Below, piece by piece: positions 45,444 to 53,139 of a DNA stretch of 64,000 nt. Positions within the stretch are counted from its first letter, which is position 1. Every line of letters starts with the position of its first letter. The stretch lies in NCBI GenBank assembly GCA_026392465.1, contig JAPLCA010000024.1, positions 48,049 to 112,048 of the forward strand, written 5' to 3'. Below the pieces are notes generated by a model that saw only the letters and a program-made list of their open reading frames with translations, was not told where the DNA came from and made no database searches. The position numbers and the translations under genes are program-made. Source of the DNA: Propionibacteriales bacterium (GTDB lineage: Bacteria > Actinomycetota > Actinomycetes > Propionibacteriales > Nocardioidaceae).

Positions 45444-46004
45444 ATGCTTCCCGACGTCATCGGCACGCCGCGCCTGCGGCTGCGTCCGTACGAGCCTGCC
45501 GACGCCGCACGGGTGCTCGACACGTTGTCGCGGCTCGACGTCATCCGCTGGCTCGACAACCCGCCGTTCGTCCCGATGCCTGACCTCGACGCGGCGCGGG
45601 CGTGGGTCGAGAAGGTGCGCACGAAGGAGGCCGACGACCCACGGCAGGCGTGGCGTGCGGTGGAGGTGCGCGCGACCGGCGACGTGGCCGGGTGCGTGCT
45701 CGTGTCGCGGCTCGAACGTGTCGAGGGTGGGTTCGTGGGCGAGTACGAGACCGGCTGGCACCTGCACCCGGACAGCGCCGGCCACGGCTACGCGACGGAG
45801 GCGGCCGGAGCGCTCACCGCTGCGGCCTTCGCGGCTGGGCACGAGGAGCTGAACATCACCATGTACCCCGACAACGGCCCGTCGCTCGCCGTCGCGCGAC
45901 GCCTGGGCGCCGACGATCTCGGCGAGCGCGAGGACCCCTGGTACGGCGGCACGAGTCGGCTGCTCCTGCTGCGCCCGGAGCACCTCGTCGAGGGTCCGGC
46001 ATGA
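45444..46004 (+). CDS. GNAT acetyltransferase (RimJ/RimL-like)
   Basis: The 186-residue protein has the RimJ/RimL start (IGTPRLRLRPYEPADAARVL), a WLDNPP region, and the acetyl-CoA binding motif GWHLHPDSAGHGYATEAAGAL, followed by NGPSLAVARRLGA. The substrate, protein N-terminus or small amine, is unknown. TAGGGT ends six bases before ATG 45444. It overlaps by four bases a second acetyltransferase and the two look like an old tandem duplication. Confidence 0.9.
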   Translation: MLPDVIGTPRLRLRPYEPADAARVLDTLSRLDVIRWLDNPPFVPMPDLDAARAWVEKVRTKEADDPRQAWRAVEVRATGDVAGCVLVSRLERVEGGFVGEYETGWHLHPDSAGHGYATEAAGALTAAAFAAGHEELNITMYPDNGPSLAVARRLGADDLGEREDPWYGGTSRLLLLRPEHLVEGPA

Positions 46005-46573
46005 GCACGAGCCCGGCCCTCAGGACGGAGCGGCTGCTGCTGCGGACGTTCGTGCCGGACGACGCCGCCGCGCTGTTCGGCTGGTTCTCGCTGCCCGAGG
46101 TGGCTCGGTGGAGCGGGACCGGCGAGCCCATGCGCGACGTCGAGGAGGCCGTGGCGCGGATCGCGCGCATGCCTGAGCGGGCGGGCCCGCACCCGGCTGC
46201 TGGCATCTTCGCGGTCTGCCCCGACGAGTCCGCCCCCCCGGTGGGCATGGTGGTGCTCGTGCCCATCCCCGCCTCGGCGGGAGTGGAGCGCGACGACGGT
46301 GCCGACGACCTGGAGGTCGGCTGGCACCTGCACCCCCGTGCCTGGGGCCGGGGTTACGCGACCGAGGCGGCGTCGGCGCTGCTCGAGCGGGCCGCGTCGG
46401 CCGGCGTCCCGCGCGTGGTGGCGGTGACAGATCCCGACAACGCGCCGTCGCAGGCCGTCTGCCGCCGCCTCGGCATGAGCGACCTCGGGCTGCGCGACGA
46501 CTGGTACGACCGCACGCTGCGAGCCTTCTCCCTGTCTCTCCCGGCGGTCGGGACCGTGGCCCCGCACCAGTAG
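46001..46573 (+). CDS. Second GNAT acetyltransferase (RimJ/RimL-like)
   Basis: This 190-residue acetyltransferase starts with ATG 46001 inside the stop of the first one (ATGA). It shares the layout ALRTERLLLRTFVPDDAAALF, GWHLHPRAWGRGYATEAASAL and DNAPSQAVCRRLGM with its neighbour, but has an insert (GVERDDGADDLEV) before the acetyl-CoA loop. The pair may acetylate related substrates. The function is not assigned. Confidence 0.9.
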   Translation: MSTSPALRTERLLLRTFVPDDAAALFGWFSLPEVARWSGTGEPMRDVEEAVARIARMPERAGPHPAAGIFAVCPDESAPPVGMVVLVPIPASAGVERDDGADDLEVGWHLHPRAWGRGYATEAASALLERAASAGVPRVVAVTDPDNAPSQAVCRRLGMSDLGLRDDWYDRTLRAFSLSLPAVGTVAPHQ

Positions 46574-46576
46574 GCT
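46571..46576 (+). promoter_or_regulatory. -10 box for leaderless ychF
   Basis: TAGGCT, which contains the stop of the preceding gene, ends eight bases before GTG 46585. Confidence 0.5.
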
Positions 46577-46584
46577 GGTGCCTC

Positions 46585-47673
46585 GTGGCACTCAGCATCG
46601 GCATCGTCGGACTCCCCAACGCGGGCAAGTCGACCCTCTTCAACGCCCTGACCAAGAACGACGTCCTCGCGGCGAACTACCCGTTCGCGACGATCGAGCC
46701 GAACGTCGGCGTGGTCGGCGTCCCCGACTCCCGGCTCGACAAGCTCGCGGAGATCTTCGGGTCGGCCAAGATCCTGCCCGCGACGGTCCAGTTCGTCGAC
46801 ATCGCCGGCATCGTACGCGGTGCGTCGGAGGGCGAGGGCATGGGCAACGCGTTCCTGTCGCACATCCGCGAGTCCGACGCGATCTGCCAGGTCACCCGCG
46901 TCTTCCGCGACGAGGACGTGACGCACGTCGACGGGAAGGTCGACCCGGGCAGCGACATCGAGACCATCTCGACCGAGCTGATCCTCGCCGACCTGCAGAC
47001 CGTCGAGAAGGCGGTGCCGCGCCTGGAGAAGGAGTCGCGCAAGGACAAGGAGCTCGTGGCCCAGCTGGAGGAGGCCCGCAAGGCGCAGGCCGCCCTGGAG
47101 TCGGGCACGGGCGTGCTGAACGCGGGCCTCGACCTCGCGCTCCTGCGCGACCTGCACCTGTTGACCGCGAAGCGCTTCCTGTTCGTGTTCAACTGCGACG
47201 CCGACGAGCTGGCCGACGAGGCCCTCAAGCAGAAGATGCGCGACCTCGTCGCCCCCGCCGAGGCCGTGTTCCTCGACGCGAAGAGCGAGGCCGAGCTGGT
47301 CGAGCTCGGCGACGACGAGGAGGCCGAGGCGATGCGTGCGGAGATGCTCACCGAGATGGGCGTCGAGGAGCCGGGCCTGGACGCGCTGGCCCGCGTCGGC
47401 TTCGCCACCCTCGGCCTGCAGACGTACCTGACCGCGGGCCCGAAGGAGGCGCGCGCCTGGACGATCAAGCAGGGTGCCACCGCCCCCGAGGCCGCCGGCG
47501 TCATCCACACCGACTTCCAGAAGGGCTTCATCAAGGCCGAGATCGTGTCCTTCGACGACCTCGTCGCGGCCGGCTCCATGAACGACGCCAAGGCCGCCGG
47601 CAAGGTCCGCATGGAGGGCAAGGACTACGTCATGGCCGACGGCGACGTGGTGGAGTTCCGCTTCAACGTCTGA
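46585..47673 (+). CDS. ychF: Redox-regulated ATPase YchF
   Basis: The 362-residue Obg-like ATPase has P-loop GLPNAGKSTLFNAL, switch regions NYPFATIEPNVG and VDIAGIVRGASEGEGMGN, an alpha-helical coiled coil, and the C-terminal TGS domain (GFATLGLQTYLTAGPKEARAWTIKQGATAPEAAGVIHTDF). It binds ribosomes and hydrolyses ATP. The start is GTG 46585. The location downstream of acetyltransferases breaks the strict Rv1110-Rv1112 order, but ispH, DUF6542 and ychF remain in order. Confidence 0.97.
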   Translation: MALSIGIVGLPNAGKSTLFNALTKNDVLAANYPFATIEPNVGVVGVPDSRLDKLAEIFGSAKILPATVQFVDIAGIVRGASEGEGMGNAFLSHIRESDAICQVTRVFRDEDVTHVDGKVDPGSDIETISTELILADLQTVEKAVPRLEKESRKDKELVAQLEEARKAQAALESGTGVLNAGLDLALLRDLHLLTAKRFLFVFNCDADELADEALKQKMRDLVAPAEAVFLDAKSEAELVELGDDEEAEAMRAEMLTEMGVEEPGLDALARVGFATLGLQTYLTAGPKEARAWTIKQGATAPEAAGVIHTDFQKGFIKAEIVSFDDLVAAGSMNDAKAAGKVRMEGKDYVMADGDVVEFRFNV

Positions 47674-47718
47674 GGCTCGCCGCTGGGTGACGTCTGGTCG
47701 ATGCGGCATGATCACCTC

Positions 47719-48120
47719 GTGCCGTACGAGCCCAACGAGTTGCTGTCGAGACTCGCTGGCAGCCGTTTGGCGACCGTCGTCTTCCTGGAGGGGTACCTCC
47801 AGCTCACGTTCGACGGCCCGCACCTCACCTGCGACGTATGGCCGACGGTGGACCTCGGTGACGGCGAGATCGAGTTCGGCGAACCGGGATATCGAGATGC
47901 CTTGTGCTCTCTCCTGGGAGAGCACGTCGTCGCCACGCGTGAGGCCACGGGTGAGGGACTCGTCATCGAGCTCGAGTCCGGGTCCGTCCGTGTGCATCCG
48001 ACGTGGGATGAGCTGCATGGCCCGGAGATCGCGTTGCTCGGCGGGTTCGACGATGGCGCGTGGATGTGCTGGCGTCCCGGCGAGGAGTCCTTCGAGGACC
48101 TCACGTCACTGGAGAGCTAG
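47719..48120 (+). CDS. Hypothetical protein next to the toxin-antitoxin pair
   Basis: The 133-residue product has mixed alpha/beta character (NELLSRLAGSRLATVVFLEGYLQLTFDGPHLTCDVWP, WMCWRPGEESFEDL) and no family I recognise. The frame opens at ATG 47701, but CATGAT ends six bases before GTG 47719, so the shorter form fits the local leaderless pattern. Codon use is less G+C-biased at third positions than in neighbours (several A/T-ending codons), hinting at recent arrival with the toxin-antitoxin genes. Confidence 0.55.
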   Translation: MPYEPNELLSRLAGSRLATVVFLEGYLQLTFDGPHLTCDVWPTVDLGDGEIEFGEPGYRDALCSLLGEHVVATREATGEGLVIELESGSVRVHPTWDELHGPEIALLGGFDDGAWMCWRPGEESFEDLTSLES

Positions 48121-48240
48121 TTCGCCCTGGATCGAAGTCTTCCGGCACGCCATGCCGTGGAGGTGTCCTTCCCCTACGAGCCCGCGGACGGTCGAGCACG
48201 GCCGACCGGCTCGCGTCGACGGATGGCGGGTGGCGTCTCG

Positions 48241-48262
48241 CTGCTATCATCGTTGATAGCAG
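48241..48262. promoter_or_regulatory. CTGCTATCA inverted repeat, likely toxin-antitoxin operator
   Basis: CTGCTATCA at 48241-48249 is mirrored exactly by TGATAGCAG at 48254-48262 around TCGT. It lies 19 bases before the antitoxin start. The half-site TGCTATCA matches the one reported for FitA binding in Neisseria, although there the spacer is longer. Autoregulation is inferred. Confidence 0.7.
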
Positions 48263-48281
48263 CGAAGGGCAGGTGGTCGTC

Positions 48282-48515
48282 GTGACCTCGATCGTGGTCC
48301 GCGGGCTCGAGGAGTCCGTCAAGAAGCGTCTCGCTGAGCAGGCGCGGGAGAACGGCAGGTCGATGGAGGCCGAGGCGCGCGACATCCTGACGCGCGCCAC
48401 CCGGCGCCCGCACATCGGCCTCGCCCTGCTGCAGGCGGGGGCGGAGGCCGGCGGGTTTGACGACGTCGAGCTGCCGGACCGCACCGACCAGGCCCGCGCG
48501 GCGGACCTCGAGTGA
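48282..48515 (+). CDS. FitA/VapB-type ribbon-helix-helix antitoxin
   Basis: The 77-residue protein reads TSIVVRGLEESVKKRLAEQA, then RENGRSMEAEARDILTRATR, a ribbon-helix-helix DNA-binding domain with the GRSMEAEAR turn of FitA-like antitoxins. The C-terminal third (DDVELPDRTDQARAADLE) would block the toxin active site. GTG 48282 is taken as start; GTG 48273 is possible. The TGA stop overlaps the toxin GTG, so translation is coupled. The palindrome upstream suggests autoregulation. Confidence 0.85.
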   Translation: MTSIVVRGLEESVKKRLAEQARENGRSMEAEARDILTRATRRPHIGLALLQAGAEAGGFDDVELPDRTDQARAADLE

Positions 48516-48931
48516 TCGTCCTCGACACCAACGTCGTTTCCGAGGCCCTGCGGCGTGAGCCCGACGAGCGGGTGCTCGCGTGGCTCCAGTCGTTGACCGA
48601 CGACGTCGCCATCACGGCGGTCACCCTCGCCGAGCTGCTGGCAGGCGTGCGCAGGCTGCCGGCCGGTCGGCGACGCACGACGCTCTCGGCCGCGATCGAC
48701 GCGGCGGTCGCGCCGTACCGAGAAACCCGGGCGATCCTGCCCTTCGACGACGCCGCTGCCGGCGAGTACGCGGAGGTGCTGGCGATGCGCGAGCGCGACG
48801 GTCGTCCCATCCACACGGCGGACGCGCAGATCGCCGCGATCTGCCGCGTCGCGAGCGCCACCTGCGCGACGCGGAACGTCGCCGACTTCGACGGCACCGG
48901 CATCCGGCTCGTCGACCCCTGGACCGCCTGA
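48512..48931 (+). CDS. FitB/VapC-type PIN-domain toxin
   Basis: The 139-residue PIN ribonuclease starts MIVLDTNVVSEALRREPDER as FitB does and has the four acidic residues: D5, E41 (TLAELLAGVRRLP), D104 (IHTADAQIAAI) and a fourth in ATRNVADFDG near D125. These coordinate magnesium for RNA cleavage. The ending IRLVDPWTA is also FitB-like. The start GTG overlaps the antitoxin stop by four bases. The target RNA is unknown. Confidence 0.9.
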   Translation: MIVLDTNVVSEALRREPDERVLAWLQSLTDDVAITAVTLAELLAGVRRLPAGRRRTTLSAAIDAAVAPYRETRAILPFDDAAAGEYAEVLAMRERDGRPIHTADAQIAAICRVASATCATRNVADFDGTGIRLVDPWTA

Positions 48932-48954
48932 CGCTGCCGTGCGATGCTCGTCCC

Positions 48955-49293
48955 ATGAGCCGCCCACCCGTCCAGGCCGTCCCGATCCTGCGCGTCGCCG
49001 ACGTCGACGCGTCGCTGTCCTGGTGGACGCGGCTCGGGTTCGCGGAGGAGTTCCGCCACGTCTTCGAGCCCGGTCTGCCGCGGTTCGTCGGCGTGGTGCG
49101 CGACGGGTGCCGGGTCTACCTGTCCGAGCACACGGGGGACGCGCCCGGCCCGGCGCTGGTCTACCTGTGGGTGCCCGACGTCGAGCGGATCGCCGCCGAC
49201 CTGGGTGCCGACGTCGAGCAGGTGCCGTGGGCGCGGGAGTGCGAGGTCGTCGATCCCGACGGGAACCGGGTACGGGTGGCGACGGCGGTCTGA
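48955..49293 (+). CDS. VOC/bleomycin-resistance-like protein
   Basis: The 112-residue protein has the glyoxalase/BRP fold: [45 protein letters not shown] and the terminal [17 protein letters not shown]-like proteins sequester drugs or bind small ligands; specificity is unknown. ATG 48955 is preceded by GATGCT six bases away. It follows the toxin by 23 bases and its end abuts the GGATCCCGT palindrome. Confidence 0.85.
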   Translation: MSRPPVQAVPILRVADVDASLSWWTRLGFAEEFRHVFEPGLPRFVGVVRDGCRVYLSEHTGDAPGPALVYLWVPDVERIAADLGADVEQVPWARECEVVDPDGNRVRVATAV

Positions 49294-49306
49294 GCCTCGA
49301 CCGGAC

Positions 49307-49418
49307 GCACGGTTCTGCGTCCGTGTGCGCCGGTCCGAACGATGCTGCGTTCGTGTCCGGATCCCGTCGCGAACGCAGCATCGTTCGCCGCGCCGCGCAC
49401 GAACGCAGAATCCTGTGT
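49307..49418. repeat. Nested palindrome, family with GGATCCCGT core, copy 2
   Basis: Inner arms CGAACGATGCTGCGTTCG (49336-49353) and its exact mirror (49370-49387) flank TGTCCGGATCCCGTCG; outer arms (CACGGTTCTGCGTCCGTGTG and CGCGCACGAACGCAGAATCC) enclose them. The centre and arm order match 10681-10790. It lies between converging genes and could act as a terminator, but the shared sequence marks a dispersed element. Confidence 0.75.
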
Positions 49419-49447
49419 TGCCTGAGGCGGCGGGGAAGAGCGCCGGG

Positions 49448-49933
49448 TCAGTCCACGCCTTGCCCCCGCCGTGCGAGCAGCTGCTCGACGAGGATGTCGC
49501 CGTGCCCGGCGTGGCGGGCGAGCTCGGCGATCATGTGCCCGTAGAGGTAGCGCAGCGAGACCGGTCCGTCGTGCCACGGCCAGGTCTCGTCGAGGTCGTG
49601 GTCGGCGGCGACGGCGCGGGAGATGTCGCAGGCCTCGTCGAAGTCGGCGCGGACCGACGCGATCGTGTCGTCGTCGGTGAGCACGAAGCTCTCGGCCGGC
49701 GACGCGGGGAGGCCGAGACGCTCGCGCGGGACGCCGGCCACGCGGGAGTGGAACCAGATGCGCTCGACGAACACGGCGTGCTTGACCAGCCCCAGCACGG
49801 TGGTCGCCGACGGCACCAGTCGGGTGCGCGCCTCGGCCTCGTCGACCTCATCGAGCAGCAGGGCGATCTCCGCCCGTTGCACGTCGAGCAGCCCCTCGAG
49901 CACGGAACGTTCGTCGGCGGTGTGCAGGCTCAT
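49448..49933 (-). CDS. DinB-family protein (DUF664)
   Basis: The 161-residue four-helix protein has the DinB/DUF664 pattern: [42 protein letters not shown] with one metal-binding histidine, and [22 protein letters not shown] with two more. Family members bind metal; some are mycothiol-dependent, which would suit this organism. TACCGT ends six bases before ATG 49933. The frame upstream is spurious. It is divergent from rnhA. Confidence 0.88.
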   Translation of the reverse strand: MSLHTADERSVLEGLLDVQRAEIALLLDEVDEAEARTRLVPSATTVLGLVKHAVFVERIWFHSRVAGVPRERLGLPASPAESFVLTDDDTIASVRADFDEACDISRAVAADHDLDETWPWHDGPVSLRYLYGHMIAELARHAGHGDILVEQLLARRGQGVD

Positions 49934-49990
49934 GGCGCCACGGTACGACCGTCGTGGGCCCGACGACCAGGTGCGAGGATGGGCGACGCC

Positions 49991-50452
49991 ATGACGACCG
50001 CTGCCTCCACCGTCCCCGTCCTCATCCACACCGATGGCGGCTGCAAGCCGAACCCGGGTCCGGGTGGGTGGGGCGCCGTGCTCCGCTACGGCTCGCACGT
50101 CCGGGAGATGTGCGGTGGTGAGCGGGAGAGCACGACCAACAACCGCATGGAGCTGATGGCGCCGATCATGGCGCTGGAGACGTTGAACCGGCCCTCGAAG
50201 GTGCACCTGTTCACCGACAGCGCCTACGTGCGGGGCGGCATCACCTCGTGGATGACGGGCTGGGAGCGCAACGGGTGGCGCACGTCGACGAAGCAGCCGG
50301 TCAAGAACGTCGACCTCTGGAAGCGGCTCAAGCAGGCGTGCGAGCGGCACGAGGTGGAGTGGTTCTGGGTCAAGGGGCACTCGGGCGTGCCCGACAACGA
50401 GCTGGCGGACCAGCTCGCGACGCGCGGCCTGCGCGAGGCCATGCGCGTCTGA
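49991..50452 (+). CDS. rnhA: Ribonuclease HI
   Basis: The 153-residue enzyme cuts RNA in RNA-DNA hybrids. Catalytic acids are visible: D15 ([17 protein letters not shown]), E54 (NNRMELMA), D76 ([12 protein letters not shown]) and the last aspartate in [14 protein letters not shown]; the handle region [22 protein letters not shown] is present. ATG 49991 is used; ATG 49979 would add four residues. Length matches E. coli RNase HI. Confidence 0.96.
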   Translation: MTTAASTVPVLIHTDGGCKPNPGPGGWGAVLRYGSHVREMCGGERESTTNNRMELMAPIMALETLNRPSKVHLFTDSAYVRGGITSWMTGWERNGWRTSTKQPVKNVDLWKRLKQACERHEVEWFWVKGHSGVPDNELADQLATRGLREAMRV

Positions 50453-50464
50453 GGAGGGGCTGCG

Positions 50465-50566
50465 TCAGCGACGCCGGCCGTTGGCGCGCAGCGCGTCCAG
50501 CGCCTGCGCACCGACGAACACGTAGAAACCGAGCGTGCTGGCGACGATGGTGCGGGCGGTGGTCAT
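50465..50566 (-). CDS. 33-residue hydrophobic small protein, leaderless
   Basis: The minus strand from ATG 50566 reads MTTARTIVASTLGFYVFVGA, then QALDALRANGRRR and TGA. One short hydrophobic helix with a basic C-terminus suggests a membrane micropeptide. Support comes from a TACGGT hexamer (50573-50578) ending six bases before the ATG, the leaderless pattern of the recognised genes. It ends 13 bases from the rnhA stop, tail to tail. No family is recognised. Confidence 0.5.
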   Translation of the reverse strand: MTTARTIVASTLGFYVFVGAQALDALRANGRRR

Positions 50567-50660
50567 GCCCCGACCGTAGGCCGGTTTCGTGATCTGCGCC
50601 TCTCGAGGGAGCCGATCCTGTTGCCACACCCCACGGCGGCACCTCGCGGACGAGGTCTCC

Positions 50661-50981
50661 TCAGTCGTCCTCGGGCGGCCGGGTGAGCCGGATCGAGCGC
50701 GGGGATCCGTCGGGGTTGCGCCGCACCTGGCCGTGCCGGAGCTCGTCGTCCTCGTCGGGCGAGGGCATCACGTGGGCGGCCCGCTTCTGACGCTCGAGCT
50801 CCTCGGCGGCGTCCGCGCGGGACGGGCTGAAGAAGTTGTCCATGACGCCCATGCCGTTGCCCATGGTGCCGAGGCCGTCGCGCCCGCCGGGCTGGTCGAG
50901 GGAGCGCTGGAACAGCCACAGCGCCACGACGAGCGCGACCAGCACGCCCACCCCGAACAGCACCACGCCGACCCACTCCAT
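50661..50981 (-). CDS. Single-pass membrane protein of unknown function
   Basis: The 106-residue protein begins with one transmembrane helix (WVGVVLFGVGVLVALVVALWLF), then a Gly/Met-rich stretch (GLGTMGNGMGVMDNFFSPS) and an acidic, Arg-rich tail (ELERQKRAAHVMPSPDEDDE). I do not recognise it. ATG 50981 follows TAGGCT by six bases. It is immediately downstream of the YibE/F gene but separately promoted by that signature. Confidence 0.65.
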   Translation of the reverse strand: MEWVGVVLFGVGVLVALVVALWLFQRSLDQPGGRDGLGTMGNGMGVMDNFFSPSRADAAEELERQKRAAHVMPSPDEDDELRHGQVRRNPDGSPRSIRLTRPPEDD

Positions 50982-51028
50982 GGCGCGAGCCTACGCGTGG
51001 CCGGCGAGCGCGGCAGGCGTGCCGACGG

Positions 51029-52267
51029 TCACGACGTCGCGCGGCGACGACCGGCGGGCCGGGCCGGGGGCAGCGGCTCGTCCTCGGCGGGCGGGGCCAG
51101 GGCGACGGCGATGGCCGTGGTCACCGGGACGGCGAGGACGAGGCCGATCGCGCCGACGAGGGTGCGGACGATCTCCTGGCCGAGCTCCTCGGTCGTCGCC
51201 ATCTCCCCGAGGGGGCGGGAGTACGCGGAGATCAGCAGCAGCACGGTCATGGCGGAACCGGCGTAGGCGAACACGAGCGTGTAGACGCTGGAGGCGATGT
51301 GGTCGCGGCCGATCCGCATGGCCGACATGAACAGCTCGCGGGCGCGGGCCGTGGGCTGCAGGGCTCGCATCTCCCACACGGCGCTCGCCTGGGTGACGGT
51401 GACGTCGTTGAGGACGCCCAGCCCCGCGATGACCATCGTCGCGGCCACGACGCCGGACATGGAGAGGGTCGGCACGGTGGCGACGAGCGTGCGGTCGTCC
51501 TCGGAGCCGATGCCCGTGAGACTGGCCCAGTCGGTGGCGAGCGCCCCCATCAGGGCGGTGCCGATGATGCCGAAGTAGGTCCCGAAGAGCGCACTGGTGG
51601 TGCGGATGCTCACCCCGTGGGCGAGGTAGAGCACGACCGTCATGATGACGGTCGAGCCGACGATCGCCACGGGCAGCGCGGCCTTCCCGGCGAGCAGCGC
51701 GGGGAGGACGAACTGCATCAGGGCGACGAGGGTGAGGCCGATCCCGACGAGGGCGAACAGACCGCGCCACCGCGCGACCACGACCACGAGGACGGCGAAG
51801 GCGATGGCCAGTGCCTGCAGCGGGAAGGTGCGCTGGAAGTCGTAGAACTCGAAGGTCGCCGGCTGGCCCTGAGGGGCGATGCGCAGCACCTCGATCTCGT
51901 CGCCCTTGTCGATCCCGGCCTGGTAGCGCGCGGAGTCGAGGGTGAACGTGGCGTCGCCGTCATCGGTCTCGGCGGTCACCTTGGCGCAGTCGCCGTCGAC
52001 GGTGGGCTGGTTGTCGGGTCCCACGCCCCCGGAGCCGCAGTCGAACGGCTTGACCGCGGTGACGGTCCCGTCGAGCAGGGTCACCCCCTCCCCGCTGAGC
52101 GGGTTGGGTGCCTTGGGCACCTGCGACGACGACGGCCAGAGCACGACCATCGCGACGATCGCGGCCACCGAAATGGCGCCGACCACGACGGCGAGCGTCG
52201 CGGCGAGACCCTGACGGGGCGGTCCGACGTCGAGGTCGTCGTGGGAGTGTGCGTGTCCGTGAGCCAC
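51029..52267 (-). CDS. YibE/F-family membrane protein with His-rich N-terminus
   Basis: The 412-residue protein starts VAHGHAHSHDDLDV, then a transmembrane helix, an extracytoplasmic domain (GTVTAVKPFDCGSGGVGPDN, DCAKVTAETDDGDATFTL) and six or seven further helices with the YibE/F conserved stretches RWRGLFALVGIGLTLVALM, GTYFGIIGTALMGALATDWASLTGI and LNDVTVTQASAVWEM. It may transport a solute; the histidines could bind metal. GTG 52267 is the start because upstream sequence is on the other gene. It is divergent from the phosphotransferase by 18 bases. Confidence 0.88.
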   Translation of the reverse strand: MAHGHAHSHDDLDVGPPRQGLAATLAVVVGAISVAAIVAMVVLWPSSSQVPKAPNPLSGEGVTLLDGTVTAVKPFDCGSGGVGPDNQPTVDGDCAKVTAETDDGDATFTLDSARYQAGIDKGDEIEVLRIAPQGQPATFEFYDFQRTFPLQALAIAFAVLVVVVARWRGLFALVGIGLTLVALMQFVLPALLAGKAALPVAIVGSTVIMTVVLYLAHGVSIRTTSALFGTYFGIIGTALMGALATDWASLTGIGSEDDRTLVATVPTLSMSGVVAATMVIAGLGVLNDVTVTQASAVWEMRALQPTARARELFMSAMRIGRDHIASSVYTLVFAYAGSAMTVLLLISAYSRPLGEMATTEELGQEIVRTLVGAIGLVLAVPVTTAIAVALAPPAEDEPLPPARPAGRRRATS

Positions 52268-52285
52268 GGGGGATAGCGTGCCACG

Positions 52286-53077
52286 ATGACCCACGTGGAC
52301 GACGCACCAGACGCCGACGGCCCCGACGTCGAGCACCTGCCGGGCGCGGTCGGGGGCGCGCTGCGCATCGGCCGGACGGTCCGGCGGCCGACGGGCCCCT
52401 GGACCCCGGCCGTGCACCGCCTGCTGACCTTCCTCGCCGACGAGGGGCTCGGCGGGGTGCCACGGGTCGAGGGTCTCGACGACCAGGGCCGTGAGGTCCT
52501 GAGCTACGTCGAGGGTCGCGGAGTGCCGGTCGACGACGAGGTGGTGCTCGACACCGTGCTCGTCGAGGCGGTGACCTGGCTGCGCGAGTACCACGACGTC
52601 GTGGAGGGCTTCCGGCCCGAGGAGCCGTTGCGCTGGCGCGGGACGGGGGAGGAGCCGGTGGCGCTCGCGCCGGACCAGGTGATCTGCCACCACGACCCTG
52701 GCGCCTACAACTGGATCGTCCAGAGCGGCCACTTCGTGGCGATGATCGACTGGGACATGGCCGGACCCGGGCGGGCGATCGACGACCTCGCGTTCCTGGC
52801 CTGGACCGGTGTCCCGCTCTACCGCGACATCGGCGTCCAGGAGACCGCCCGTCGCCTCGACCTCGTCGTGGAGGCCTACGGCGAGTGGGGCCCGATGACG
52901 CTGCTGGATGCGGTCGTCGAGCGCATGACGACGGCGAGCGAGCGGATCGCGGCAGGTATCGCCCGGGGGGACGCGGGCATCGCGAACCTGCAGAAGGTGG
53001 GCGAGCCGCAGCGCACACGCGACCGCGTGGCGGCCTTCCGTGAGCGTGTCCCCGCCATCCTCGACGCCCTGCCGTAG
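52286..53077 (+). CDS. Aminoglycoside/choline kinase-like phosphotransferase
   Basis: The 263-residue protein has the APH-type kinase layout: RFLADEGLGGVPRVEGLDDQG-type lid, the catalytic loop VICHHDPGAYNWIVQSGHFVAMIDWDMAGPGRAIDDLAFLAW with catalytic Asp and the IDWD metal site. The substrate, antibiotic or metabolite, is unknown. TAGCGT ends six bases before ATG 52286, consistent with leaderless expression. It is divergent from YibE/F. Confidence 0.87.
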   Translation: MTHVDDAPDADGPDVEHLPGAVGGALRIGRTVRRPTGPWTPAVHRLLTFLADEGLGGVPRVEGLDDQGREVLSYVEGRGVPVDDEVVLDTVLVEAVTWLREYHDVVEGFRPEEPLRWRGTGEEPVALAPDQVICHHDPGAYNWIVQSGHFVAMIDWDMAGPGRAIDDLAFLAWTGVPLYRDIGVQETARRLDLVVEAYGEWGPMTLLDAVVERMTTASERIAAGIARGDAGIANLQKVGEPQRTRDRVAAFRERVPAILDALP

Positions 53078-53112
53078 CCGTCCGTCCGGCTCGCGGCAGG
53101 AGAGATAGGAAA

Positions 53113-53126
53113 GTGACGCGCGTCAC
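53113..53126. promoter_or_regulatory. CRP-like palindrome upstream of the BASS transporter
   Basis: GTGACGCGCGTCAC is a perfect 14-base palindrome and matches GTGA-N6-TCAC, the core of CRP/GlxR sites. It ends 13 bases before the transporter ATG and three bases before its TAGGGT box, so a bound protein would sit at the promoter, most simply as a repressor. Confidence 0.5.
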
Positions 53127-53139
53127 TCTAGGGTGAGGC

